Shown here piece after piece: positions 1 through 6,200 of a DNA stretch of 7,371 nucleotides. This DNA comes from Thioalkalivibrio sp. (GTDB lineage: Bacteria > Pseudomonadota > Gammaproteobacteria > Ectothiorhodospirales > Ectothiorhodospiraceae). The position numbers were made by a program, and so were the translations under genes. The notes under the pieces were generated by a model that saw only the letters and a list, made by a program, of their open reading frames with translations, made no database searches and was not told the DNA's origin. The stretch's first letter is position 1, and each line of letters starts with the position of its first letter. The stretch covers positions 1-7,371 of the forward strand of contig PWRV01000160.1 in NCBI GenBank assembly GCA_003563455.1, in the 5' to 3' direction.

Positions 1-1000
1 CAAGGAAATTGCCTGACCACTGATCGGCATAAGGGGTGTCCTCGGGCAGCACCGCCAGTCCTGAAGGGGGCATGGACGGGGTCCAGTCGATCACCGGGTC
101 CACCATGCCTTCCCTGTGGCGTTCGGTGTAGTCGAAGTAGGGTTCCTGCGTCCGGTAATCCAGCCCGAGTGAAACCTTCGGCCAGCCGTAGTTCTCGCCC
201 GCCTCGATCCGGTTGAGCTCATCGCCTCCCCGCGGACCGTGATCGGTGGCCCAGATCTCACCGGTGTCGGGATGCACCATCAGGCCCTGGATGTTGCGCA
301 GCCCGTAGGCGTAGATCTCCGGCGCGGCATCGTCGCGCTCAATGAAGGGGTTGTCGTCCGGCACCGAGCCGTCGTCGTTCAGCCTCAGGAGGCTGCCGGC
401 ATGATCGGCCAGATCCTGTGCGCGGGGCGGTTCCGCGCCGCGATCTCCGACGCTCATCAGCAGGGTCCCGTCCGGCAGCCACGCAAGGCGCGAACCGTAG
501 TGGCGGCCGGGTTGCGAGTACCGGTTCTGGACGAAGATCTCCTCGACGTCGTGGAGGCGCAGCTCGCGCATCTCGTCGACGATGACCTCCGGGAAGTGCT
601 CGAGATCCAGCTCGCCGCGCGCGAGTGCAACGGCCGTCTCGTCCGGGTTGTCGGGGTTCGCGCGCGAGAAGGTGAGGTACACGAGTCCATTGTCCTCGAA
701 TTCCGGGTGCAGCGACACGTCGAGCAGCCCGCCCTGGCCTCGCGCCGTCACTTCCGGAATTCCGACGATCTGCCGCGGGACACCCTCCCGCACCCAGTTC
801 AGACGCCCGGGGCGTTCGGTCACGAGCAGGTCGCCTTCCGGAAGGAACGCGAAGGACCAGGTATGGTGGAGGCCGTCCACCACGTTGACCAGCCGCAACG
901 GCTGATACTCGGAGCGCACGACCTCGGATGAGGCGGGCGCTGCGGCGAACAGGATCGAACAGGACACCAATATCGTTGACAAGTACTTCAGCTTGTACAT
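1..1000 (-). CDS. PQQ-dependent sugar dehydrogenase (soluble glucose/sorbosone or aldose sugar dehydrogenase family), C-terminus beyond window
   Basis: Predicted periplasmic quinoprotein that oxidises aldose sugars with pyrroloquinoline quinone and calcium, related to E. coli YliI (Asd). The start is ATG at 1000-998, 8 nt after an AGGAGG core. Translating the minus strand gives 333 open codons and no stop before the left edge, so it is partial; aligned from memory with YliI (about 370 aa), some 60-70 residues are missing. Residues 1-25 look like a signal peptide (basic start, hydrophobic core, AAAPASS). An LVSC at 11-14 resembles a lipobox, but its hydrophobic core would be very short. Family landmarks: TERPGRL (61-67), GQGGLLDVSLHP (88-99), GRHYGSRL (165-172, H167 likely catalytic base), GDRG (185-188), DDNPF (215-219), YGLRNIQG (232-239, R235 and N236 at the PQQ site), DHGPRGGDE (253-261, calcium/PQQ loop) and NYGWP (270-274). 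Residues about 135-150 look like a small insertion. The gene diverges from the MgtC-family gene. The family is certain; the substrate is not. Confidence 0.93.
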   Translation of the reverse strand, partial: MYKLKYLSTILVSCSILFAAAPASSEVVRSEYQPLRLVNVVDGLHHTWSFAFLPEGDLLVTERPGRLNWVREGVPRQIVGIPEVTARGQGGLLDVSLHPEFEDNGLVYLTFSRANPDNPDETAVALARGELDLEHFPEVIVDEMRELRLHDVEEIFVQNRYSQPGRHYGSRLAWLPDGTLLMSVGDRGAEPPRAQDLADHAGSLLRLNDDGSVPDDNPFIERDDAAPEIYAYGLRNIQGLMVHPDTGEIWATDHGPRGGDELNRIEAGENYGWPKVSLGLDYRTQEPYFDYTERHREGMVDPVIDWTPSMPPSGLAVLPEDTPYADQWSGNFL

Positions 1001-1006
1001 GGCCGG

Positions 1007-1015
1007 TTCCTCCTC
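1007..1015 (-). promoter_or_regulatory. Strong ribosome binding site of the PQQ dehydrogenase
   Basis: On the minus strand this reads GAGGAGGAA, an almost complete anti-16S match. It is separated by six bases (ACCGGC-type spacer at 1006-1001) from ATG at 1000. It fixes the start of a gene that is cut at its other end. Confidence 0.85.
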
Positions 1016-1194
1016 GAAATCAGCGTGACCCCCTGAGCGTGACGCGTGTATTTCCCTGTACCACACCCTAGTCGGTACCCCGCCGATCTGCAACAGCAGC
1101 TTCAGTTCTCCCCCACGCGAGCCTAACGGCAGAAGCAGTCGCATGCAGCGAGCGCCCTGCTGATCGGCTAGGGTAGAAAGACAGGCGATCCTTC

Positions 1195-1198
1195 GGAG
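1195..1198 (+). promoter_or_regulatory. Probable ribosome binding site upstream of a non-canonical start
   Basis: GGAG lies 5 nt before an in-frame ACG (1204) and 8 nt before an in-frame ATC (1207). It is 38 nt before the TTG at 1237, too far to serve that codon. It supports translation starting near 1204-1207 rather than at the TTG. Confidence 0.4.
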
Positions 1199-1236
1199 CA
1201 GACACGATCGACGCAAGCATCGAACACTTTCTGGGT

Positions 1237-2469
1237 TTGGGCATCGCGCTTGCCCTCGGCCTGCTGATCGGACTGGAACGCGGCTGGCAGCGCCGGCAGC
1301 AGGCGGAGGGCACGCGCGTTGCGGGCATACGCACCTTCGCGCTGATCGGATTGCTCGGAGGCGTGTGGGGCCTGCTGGCCGTGGAACTCGGTCCGGCGGT
1401 GCTCGCTGCCGCCTTTGTGGTGCTGGCCATCGTCCTTGCCACGGCCCACGCGCTCAGCCAGCTCGACGATAACGATGTCGGCGTCACCGGCGTGATCGCG
1501 AGCCTGCTGACATTCGCACTGGGTGCGTTGGCGACCCTGGGTTACGGCGAACTGGCCGCCGCGGGCGCGGTGGTCACGACCATCCTGCTCGGGGTGAAAC
1601 CCACGCTGCACCGCTGGGTGCGCCGGCTCGAGGAACGGGAACTGCATGCGGTGTTGAAGCTGCTGCTGATCTCCGTGGTGGTCCTGCCGCTGCTTCCGAA
1701 CCAGGGCTACGGCCCGTGGGAGGCTCTTAACCCGTACCGGATCTGGTGGATGGTGGTGCTGATCGCCGCCATCTCCTTTGTCGGCTATTTCGCGACGAAG
1801 CTGATTGGCGAGCGCAGGGGCATCATGGCGACCGGATTGTTTGGCGGCCTCGCATCGTCCACCGCGGTCACCGTGAATTTTTCCCGCCTCGCGCGCGGCC
1901 GTGCCGGTTCCGAGAGCCTCCTCGCAGCCGGGATTCTTGTGGCCTCTGCGACCATGTTTCCCCGGATGCTCGTCATCAGCAGCATTTTCAGCTGGAGCCT
2001 TGCCAGCGCTCTGCTCTGGCCGGTGGTTGCGATGACCATCGTCAGCTATTCGGGCGCCGCCCTGTTCTGGCACTGGAGCAGCCGCAGCAGCAGCCAGGGT
2101 GGCGGTGCCCGCCTGAAGAATCCCTTCGAACTCCGGCCTGCCCTGATCTTCGCCGCACTGCTCGCCGCGATCATGGTGCTCTCCCGCGCACTGTCGGAGA
2201 GCTTCGGCGATGCCGGGGTCTATCTCCTTGCTGCCGCCTCGGGAATCGCCGACGTCGATGCCATCACCCTGTCGCTCGCCAACATGACGGGCGAGGAGCT
2301 CGCGGTGACCGTGACGGCACTGGCAGTGCTGATCGCCGCCTTTGTCAACACCACGGTCAAGGCCGGGCTGTCACTGGGCATCGGTGGACTCGCACTCGGC
2401 AGCCGTGTCGGCGGGGTCACGGTGGTGGTTGTCGGCGCCGGCTTTCTGACCTGGTGGCTCAGTGCCTGA
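1237..2469 (+). CDS. MgtC/SapB family, DUF4010-type integral membrane protein
   Basis: Polytopic inner-membrane protein of unknown transport or regulatory role, with an N-terminal MgtC/SapB-like part and a C-terminal DUF4010 part. Numbered from TTG at 1237 (410 aa): GLLIGLERGWQRR (8-20) and AGIRTFALIG (29-38) are the MgtC signature. A charged loop WVRRLEERELHAVLK then precedes LPLLPNQGYGPWEALNPYR, GLFGGLASSTAVTVNFSR and, near the C-terminus, GIADVDAITLSLA and AAFVNTTVKAG, which are typical DUF4010 blocks. About ten hydrophobic segments are visible. Length is normal for the two-domain family. The coordinates use the first conventional start, TTG, but this has no ribosome binding site and cuts the first helix short. 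The frame stays open back to a TAG at 1174-1176, with GGAG at 1195-1198 placed for initiation at ACG 1204 or ATC 1207. That start would give about 421 aa and a full helix (residues IEHFLG precede it). The family is secure, the function unknown, and the start doubtful. Confidence 0.9.
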   Translation: MGIALALGLLIGLERGWQRRQQAEGTRVAGIRTFALIGLLGGVWGLLAVELGPAVLAAAFVVLAIVLATAHALSQLDDNDVGVTGVIASLLTFALGALATLGYGELAAAGAVVTTILLGVKPTLHRWVRRLEERELHAVLKLLLISVVVLPLLPNQGYGPWEALNPYRIWWMVVLIAAISFVGYFATKLIGERRGIMATGLFGGLASSTAVTVNFSRLARGRAGSESLLAAGILVASATMFPRMLVISSIFSWSLASALLWPVVAMTIVSYSGAALFWHWSSRSSSQGGGARLKNPFELRPALIFAALLAAIMVLSRALSESFGDAGVYLLAAASGIADVDAITLSLANMTGEELAVTVTALAVLIAAFVNTTVKAGLSLGIGGLALGSRVGGVTVVVVGAGFLTWWLSA

Positions 2470-2651
2470 GCAAGGGGGCCGTCCCGCCTTGCACCGACAT
2501 GGATGGCTGTGCGCCTCGGTTACGGAATTTCCCGGCTGGCCCAATAGGCGACGCCCGGGATTCGCGGGCCCGGGGGTTATCCACCCCTCGGTGCAGCGGG
2601 GATCGCCAGGCCGGCATTCTCGGCCGGCGGCGACTACATTCCTCGAAAAAG

Positions 2652-2681
2652 GCACGGGTTTCATCGAACGGGAACCCGTGC
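2652..2681 (+). repeat. Perfect 9-bp inverted repeat (hairpin)
   Basis: GCACGGGTT (2652-2660) and AACCCGTGC (2673-2681) are exact complements around a 12-nt loop, with a possible extra T-G pair inside. The sequence after it (GGGTCGTTTC) has only three Ts, so it is a poor terminator on the plus strand. On the minus strand it is followed by CCTTTTTCG, a five-T run one base beyond the stem, which is more terminator-like. It may be a leader structure, an operator or a weak terminator. Confidence 0.6.
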
Positions 2682-2693
2682 GGGTCGTTTCAC

Positions 2694-2748
2694 CGCCTGG
2701 AAAGAACGACATCCAGGCGTTCACGCAGCATCAACCTGAACGCCAGGC
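2694..2748 (+). promoter_or_regulatory. Alternative-pairing leader upstream of the LapA-domain gene
   Basis: CGCCTGGA (2694-2701) pairs perfectly with TCCAGGCG (2712-2719) around a 10-nt loop. The bases GGCGTTC (2716-2722), which overlap that right arm, can instead pair with GAACGCC (2738-2744). The left arm GCCTGG (2695-2700) also matches the second CCAGGC copy at 2743-2748. These pairings exclude one another and end only 3 nt before the AAGGAG ribosome binding site. The pairings are seen directly; a regulatory role is inferred. Confidence 0.4.
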
Positions 2749-2751
2749 AAA

Positions 2752-2757
2752 AAGGAG
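2752..2757 (+). promoter_or_regulatory. Ribosome binding site of the LapA-domain gene
   Basis: AAGGAG is followed by a six-base spacer (AGTCCC) and ATG at 2764. This is a strong, well-placed site and decides the start of this short gene. Confidence 0.85.
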
Positions 2758-2763
2758 AGTCCC

Positions 2764-3006
2764 ATGCGCTTCGTCTACATTGCCCTGATCGTGCTCATCA
2801 CGGCGATCGTTGTGGTCTTCGCCCTGCAGAACATCGAGGCGGTGACCGTGCGCTTTCTCACGGTGAGCCTCACGCTGCCGCGGGCCGTGCTGCTTATAGG
2901 CGTCTACGTTCTCGGCATGCTGACAGGCGGACTCGTCGTCGGCTTTTTCAAGAGCCTGCTGAAGGGCGCCCGGCACCAGGAAACGGGTAAGGCCTCGGGC
3001 GGTTGA
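2764..3006 (+). CDS. LapA-domain (DUF1049) small inner-membrane protein
   Basis: An 80-residue protein of the LapA/DUF1049 family. In E. coli, LapA and its partner LapB act in lipopolysaccharide assembly by controlling turnover of LpxC; whether this copy does so is unknown. The first helix spans about residues 4-21. It is followed by the family block FALQNIEAVTVRFL (19-32) with the conserved FALQN, then LTLPRA, then a second helix (about 40-62) with GMLTGGLVVG, and a short basic, polar cytoplasmic tail (KSLLKGARHQ...). The family is often about 80-110 aa, so the protein looks complete. The start is fixed by the AAGGAG site. It stands alone here: no TPR-protein gene (lapB) follows and no ihfB precedes, the neighbours seen in some gammaproteobacteria, so it may be a paralogue rather than lapA itself. 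It is followed by the convergent efflux operon. Confidence 0.88.
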   Translation: MRFVYIALIVLITAIVVVFALQNIEAVTVRFLTVSLTLPRAVLLIGVYVLGMLTGGLVVGFFKSLLKGARHQETGKASGG

Positions 3007-3082
3007 CGCGCCCGCCCCCCCTGCAGGAGGCGAGCCCTCTCGCCGGTCCGGCGTCGGGGGCGATCGGCCAGGGGCCGGCCGC
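3007..3082. other. Convergent gap with GC-rich hairpins
   Basis: This 76-bp gap separates the stops of two convergent genes. GGCGAG (3029-3034) and CTCGCC (3039-3044) form a perfect 6-bp stem with a CCCT loop. CGCCG (3041-3045) and CGGCG (3049-3053) offer a competing stem. Neither strand has a T-run after a stem, so if these act in termination it would not be by the standard intrinsic mechanism. The strands may also share a structure that blocks converging polymerases. Confidence 0.35.
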
Positions 3083-6000
3083 CTATGGCGCGGCCTGCGC
3101 CTCGGCAACGGTTGCGGTCCGCGAACGATCGCGCGCGAGATAGAGATAGACGGCGGGCACCACGAAGAGCGTGAACAGCGTACCGATCGTCATGCCGCTC
3201 GCGATAACCAGACCCATTGCGAACCGCGAGCCCGCGCCGGCGCCGGTGGCGAGCAGCAGCGGCACCATCGCGATCACGGTCGCCGCGGTGGTCATCAGGA
3301 TGGGGCGCAGGCGCAGGCTCGCGGCCTCTTCGATCGCCTCGCGCATCGAGCGCCCCTGCGCCTGCAGCTGGTTAGCGAACTCGACGATCAGTATCCCGTG
3401 CTTCGCGATGAGGCCAATCAGCGTGACCAATCCAACCTGCGTGTAGATGTTCAGCGAGGTGAAGCCGAGGCTGATGAAGACCAGGGCCCCGGCGATCGAC
3501 ATCGGCACCGTCATCAGCATGATCAGCGGGTCGCGGAAGGATTCGAATTGCGCGGCCAGGACAAGATAGATGACCACCAGCGAAAAGAAGAAGGTGACCG
3601 CGAACTGAGCTCCCTCCGCCTTCAGCTGGCGGGACTGCCCGGCGTAGTCCACCGTAAAGCCGGCAGGCAGTACTTCCTCGGCAATCCCGTCAAGCAGATC
3701 GAGCGCCTCACCGAGAGTCACTCCCGGCCGCGGCACTCCAGAGAGCGTGACCGCGTTCAGCTGCTGGAAGCGCTGCAGCCGCCGGGGGGCAACGGTCTCC
3801 TCCAGCGTCACGATGTTCGACAGTGACACCGGTTCGCCGTCGCGAGTCCGGGTGTAGAGTTCGGGAAGTTGATCCGGATTCAGTCGCGCGGTGCGCGCAA
3901 CCTGAGGGATCACCCGGTAGCTGCGACCATCCATCGCAAAGCGCCCGGTGAAGGCGCCGGCCAGCAGCGGCGCAAGGTCCGCGTTCAGCGTGGCCATGTC
4001 GATGTCCATTTGCGCCGCCTTGTCGCGGTCGATCTTCAGGTTGACCCGCGGCTTGTCAAAGTCCAGATCGGAATCCACGAAGATGAAACGCCCGGTGGCC
4101 ATCGCGCGCCCAATGATCTCGTCAGCCAGATCGCCGAGGTTCTCGATCGGGCCGGTGGAACCAATCACCATGCTCACCGGCGCACCGCCGCCAGGGCTGG
4201 GCAGCGACGGGGGCTCGACGGCGAAGATGCTCAGCCCCGGGATTCGATCCAGAAGCGGCTGCAGATCCTGTTCCAGGATCTCACTGGTGCTGCGTTCGCG
4301 TTCGTCCCAGGGTGCCATCACGAAACCGCCGATCGCCTCGTTGGTCGCCGGCGTGGCGCCACCGCCGAAACCGTTCACGATAAAGGTGTTCCGCAGCTCG
4401 GGGATCTCGTCGATGAAGCCATCAGTGAGTTGCGTGTTGCGCTCCAGTTGGTCCAGCGCCAGATAGGCATCGCCCTCCATGATCGAGAAGACGAAGCCCT
4501 GGTCCTCCGGCGGCTCCAGTTCGGTATTGCTGGTCACGAACAGGAAGTAGCAGGAGACCAGCACGATCAGCCCGAAGACGAGCGTTGTCAAACGTTCGTC
4601 CAGCGCGCCGTGCAGCCGTCGGCGGTAGCGTGCCTGCAGCCCGGAGAAGCGGGCATCGAGCCAGCCCTCGAGCCGCCCGCCCGGGCGTCCATCCTCGTGC
4701 CCGCGCAGGATCTTCGAGCACATCATCGGCGACAGGGTCAGTGCAACCACGCCGGAGATCAGAACCGCACCGGCCAGCGTGAAGGCGAATTCGACGAATA
4801 GGGTCCCGGTCAGCCCCCCGACGAATCCGATTGGCAGGAAGACCGCGATCAGGGTGGTGGACATCGCGACGATCGGCCAGGCCAGTTCCCGAGCCCCGCG
4901 TATCGCGGCGTCGAAGGGCCGCATGCCGTTCTCGATGTGCCGGTGCACGTTCTCGACCATGATGATCGCGTCATCGACCACGATCCCGATCGCCAGCACC
5001 ATCGCCAGCAGCGTCAGAAGGTTGATCGAGAACCCCATCAGCAGCATCAGCATGAAGGTCCCCACCAGCGCCAGCGGGATCGAGACCGCCGGAATCATTA
5101 CGCTGCGCAGCGACCCGAGGAACAGATAGATCACCACCAGCACGATCCCCAGTGCCAGCCCGATGGTGAGAAGGACCTCCTCGATCGCGGTCTCGATGTA
5201 ATCCGTGGAGTCGTAGACGATCTCTGCCTCCAGCCCCTCGGGTAGCTGAGGCACCACACGGTCGCGGAAAGTCTCGCGCACCGCGGCAATCACGTCGAGG
5301 GCGTTGGCGTCAGGGGCAAGTTCGATGCCGATGAACGTCGCGGTCTGCGCGTTGAAGCGTACCGAGGTGTCGTAGCTCTGCGAACCCAGCTCAACCGTGG
5401 CGATGTCCGCGATGCGGACCAGAGCGCCGTCTTCCTCGCGCACCACCAGCTGCTCGAATTCCTCGGGACTGGAGAGGTCCGTTTCGGCGGTCAGATCCAC
5501 GGTGACCAGCTGCCCGCGCGTACGCCCGACCGCTGCGAGCACGTTGTTGGCCTCCAGCGCCGCGCGCACGTCGCGGCCGGTAACGCCATGCGCAGTCATG
5601 CGATCGGCGTCCAGCCAGATCCGCATCGCGAAGGTCTCGCCCCCGAGGATTTCCGCGCGCTGCACTCCCGTGATCGTCGATAGCTCGGGTTCCACCACGC
5701 GCGCGAGGTAGTCGGTGATCTGGTTGTTTGCCAGGCGGTCCGAGTAGAACGACAAATACATCGCCGCGATGTCTTCGCCAATGGAGAGCTCGACCACGGG
5801 ATCCTCGGCCTCGGCGGGGAGCTCTCCGCGGACCTTGTTGACCTGCGCGGCAATCTGGGTCAGCGCCTCGTTCGGTTCGTAATCGAGCCGCAGGTGGGCC
5901 TGGATCACACTGATGCCGGGGACGCTGGTGGAAACGAGGTAGTCGATGCCCCCGGCCGCGGCGACTTCCCGTTCCAGCGGCGTGGTCACGAATCCCTGGA

Positions 6001-6175
6001 TCAGCTCGGCATCGGCGCCGATGTAGGCGGTGCTGACCGTGACCACGGCGTTCTGGATCTCCGGAAACTGCCGCACGTTGAGATCGAAGATCGCACGCAT
6101 CCCCAGAAGCAGGATGAAGAGACTGACCACGGTGGCCAGCACGGGCTTGCTGATGAAGATGTCGGTAAAGCGCAT
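3083..6175 (-). CDS. RND efflux permease, HAE-1 (AcrB-like) family
   Basis: Inner-membrane proton/substrate antiporter, the pump of a tripartite efflux system. It has 1030 residues, close to the usual 1030-1050. The N-terminus MRFTDIFISKPVLATVVSLF is the typical first helix. Two large periplasmic loops (about 31-330 and 550-855) are each followed by a helix bundle. In helix 4, VVDDAIIMVENV carries D401 and D402, matching AcrB D407/D408. Helix 10 has GLIAKHGILIVEF with K925 (AcrB K940). RLRPILMTT carries R955 and T962 (AcrB R971/T978). The whole proton relay is therefore present, and the DD pair favours the drug/hydrophobe branch over the metal (HME) branch. The first-loop sequence (FDLNVRQFPEI, ELIQGFVTTPLERE) resembles a proteobacterial subgroup often annotated only as multidrug efflux permease. 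The start at 6175 lies 25 bp after the adaptor stop; GGAGG is about 15 nt upstream, a long spacing. Substrates cannot be read from sequence. Confidence 0.96.
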   Translation of the reverse strand: MRFTDIFISKPVLATVVSLFILLLGMRAIFDLNVRQFPEIQNAVVTVSTAYIGADAELIQGFVTTPLEREVAAAGGIDYLVSTSVPGISVIQAHLRLDYEPNEALTQIAAQVNKVRGELPAEAEDPVVELSIGEDIAAMYLSFYSDRLANNQITDYLARVVEPELSTITGVQRAEILGGETFAMRIWLDADRMTAHGVTGRDVRAALEANNVLAAVGRTRGQLVTVDLTAETDLSSPEEFEQLVVREEDGALVRIADIATVELGSQSYDTSVRFNAQTATFIGIELAPDANALDVIAAVRETFRDRVVPQLPEGLEAEIVYDSTDYIETAIEEVLLTIGLALGIVLVVIYLFLGSLRSVMIPAVSIPLALVGTFMLMLLMGFSINLLTLLAMVLAIGIVVDDAIIMVENVHRHIENGMRPFDAAIRGARELAWPIVAMSTTLIAVFLPIGFVGGLTGTLFVEFAFTLAGAVLISGVVALTLSPMMCSKILRGHEDGRPGGRLEGWLDARFSGLQARYRRRLHGALDERLTTLVFGLIVLVSCYFLFVTSNTELEPPEDQGFVFSIMEGDAYLALDQLERNTQLTDGFIDEIPELRNTFIVNGFGGGATPATNEAIGGFVMAPWDERERSTSEILEQDLQPLLDRIPGLSIFAVEPPSLPSPGGGAPVSMVIGSTGPIENLGDLADEIIGRAMATGRFIFVDSDLDFDKPRVNLKIDRDKAAQMDIDMATLNADLAPLLAGAFTGRFAMDGRSYRVIPQVARTARLNPDQLPELYTRTRDGEPVSLSNIVTLEETVAPRRLQRFQQLNAVTLSGVPRPGVTLGEALDLLDGIAEEVLPAGFTVDYAGQSRQLKAEGAQFAVTFFFSLVVIYLVLAAQFESFRDPLIMLMTVPMSIAGALVFISLGFTSLNIYTQVGLVTLIGLIAKHGILIVEFANQLQAQGRSMREAIEEAASLRLRPILMTTAATVIAMVPLLLATGAGAGSRFAMGLVIASGMTIGTLFTLFVVPAVYLYLARDRSRTATVAEAQAAP

Positions 6176-6200
6176 CGCGGGTTCCGAAGGCCTCCGGGCG

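Larger units (their letters stand above)
1001..1203. promoter_or_regulatory. Divergent intergenic region with mirrored CTAGGGT elements
   Basis: About 200 bp separate two divergently transcribed genes, so both promoters should lie here. No good sigma-70 promoter is evident. ACCCTAG at 1065-1071 and CTAGGGT at 1168-1174 form an inverted pair, and each reads TAGGGT toward its own gene. On the minus strand, TTGCAG (1093-1088) lies 17 bp ahead of TAGGGT, which makes a weak -35/-10 candidate. Other small structures are a direct repeat AGCGTGAC (1022-1029 and 1036-1043, 14 bp period) and an inverted repeat GTACC/GGTAC (1058-1062 and 1074-1078). The assignment as a promoter region comes from gene orientation; the particular elements are tentative. 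Confidence 0.4.
2470..2763 (+). other. Structured non-coding stretch between the MgtC-family gene and the LapA-domain gene
   Basis: No credible gene is visible on either strand; the open frames here run out of neighbouring genes and match no family I recognise. The stretch is unusually rich in inverted repeats: TGCACCGA/TCGGTGCA (2490-2497 with 2588-2595, long spacer), CCCGGG/CCCGGG (2554-2559 with 2569-2574), GCCGGC/GCCGGC (2610-2615 with 2623-2628), and the two hairpins listed separately at 2652-2681 and 2694-2719. None is followed by a clear T-run, so a classical intrinsic terminator for the upstream gene is not evident. The promoter of the downstream gene should be here, but I cannot place it. 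Confidence 0.5.

Noticed and set aside
239..931. Plus-strand open frame of 230 codons opposite the PQQ dehydrogenase
   Set aside because: The minus strand encodes an unmistakable PQQ dehydrogenase with its active-site motifs; the plus frame has no recognisable domain and is an antisense shadow.
1168..2073. Long minus-strand open frame (301 codons) opposite the MgtC/DUF4010 gene
   Set aside because: The translation is rich in H, Q, R, G and D with no family signature, as expected opposite a GC-rich membrane-protein gene; the plus strand has clear domains.
2577..2585. TTATCCACC, an 8/9 match to a DnaA box
   Set aside because: A single near-match with no cluster, no AT-rich unwinding region and no replication genes nearby; most likely chance.
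2470..2763. Small RNA gene or decayed gene in the structured intergenic stretch
   Set aside because: There are several hairpins but no recognisable RNA family, promoter-terminator pair or protein remnant; a leader role for the next gene is simpler.
1746..2990. Plus-strand open frame of 414 codons spanning three regions
   Set aside because: It overlaps the MgtC/DUF4010 gene, the intergenic stretch and the LapA-domain gene out of frame; it is arginine- and cysteine-rich with no family resemblance.
3029..3053. Bidirectional intrinsic terminator between the convergent genes
   Set aside because: The stems are real, but neither strand has the T-run that an intrinsic terminator needs, so I recorded only the hairpins.
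3869..4801. Plus-strand open frame of 310 codons opposite the RND pump
   Set aside because: Low-complexity H/R/Q/D-rich translation without motifs, entirely inside the RND gene.
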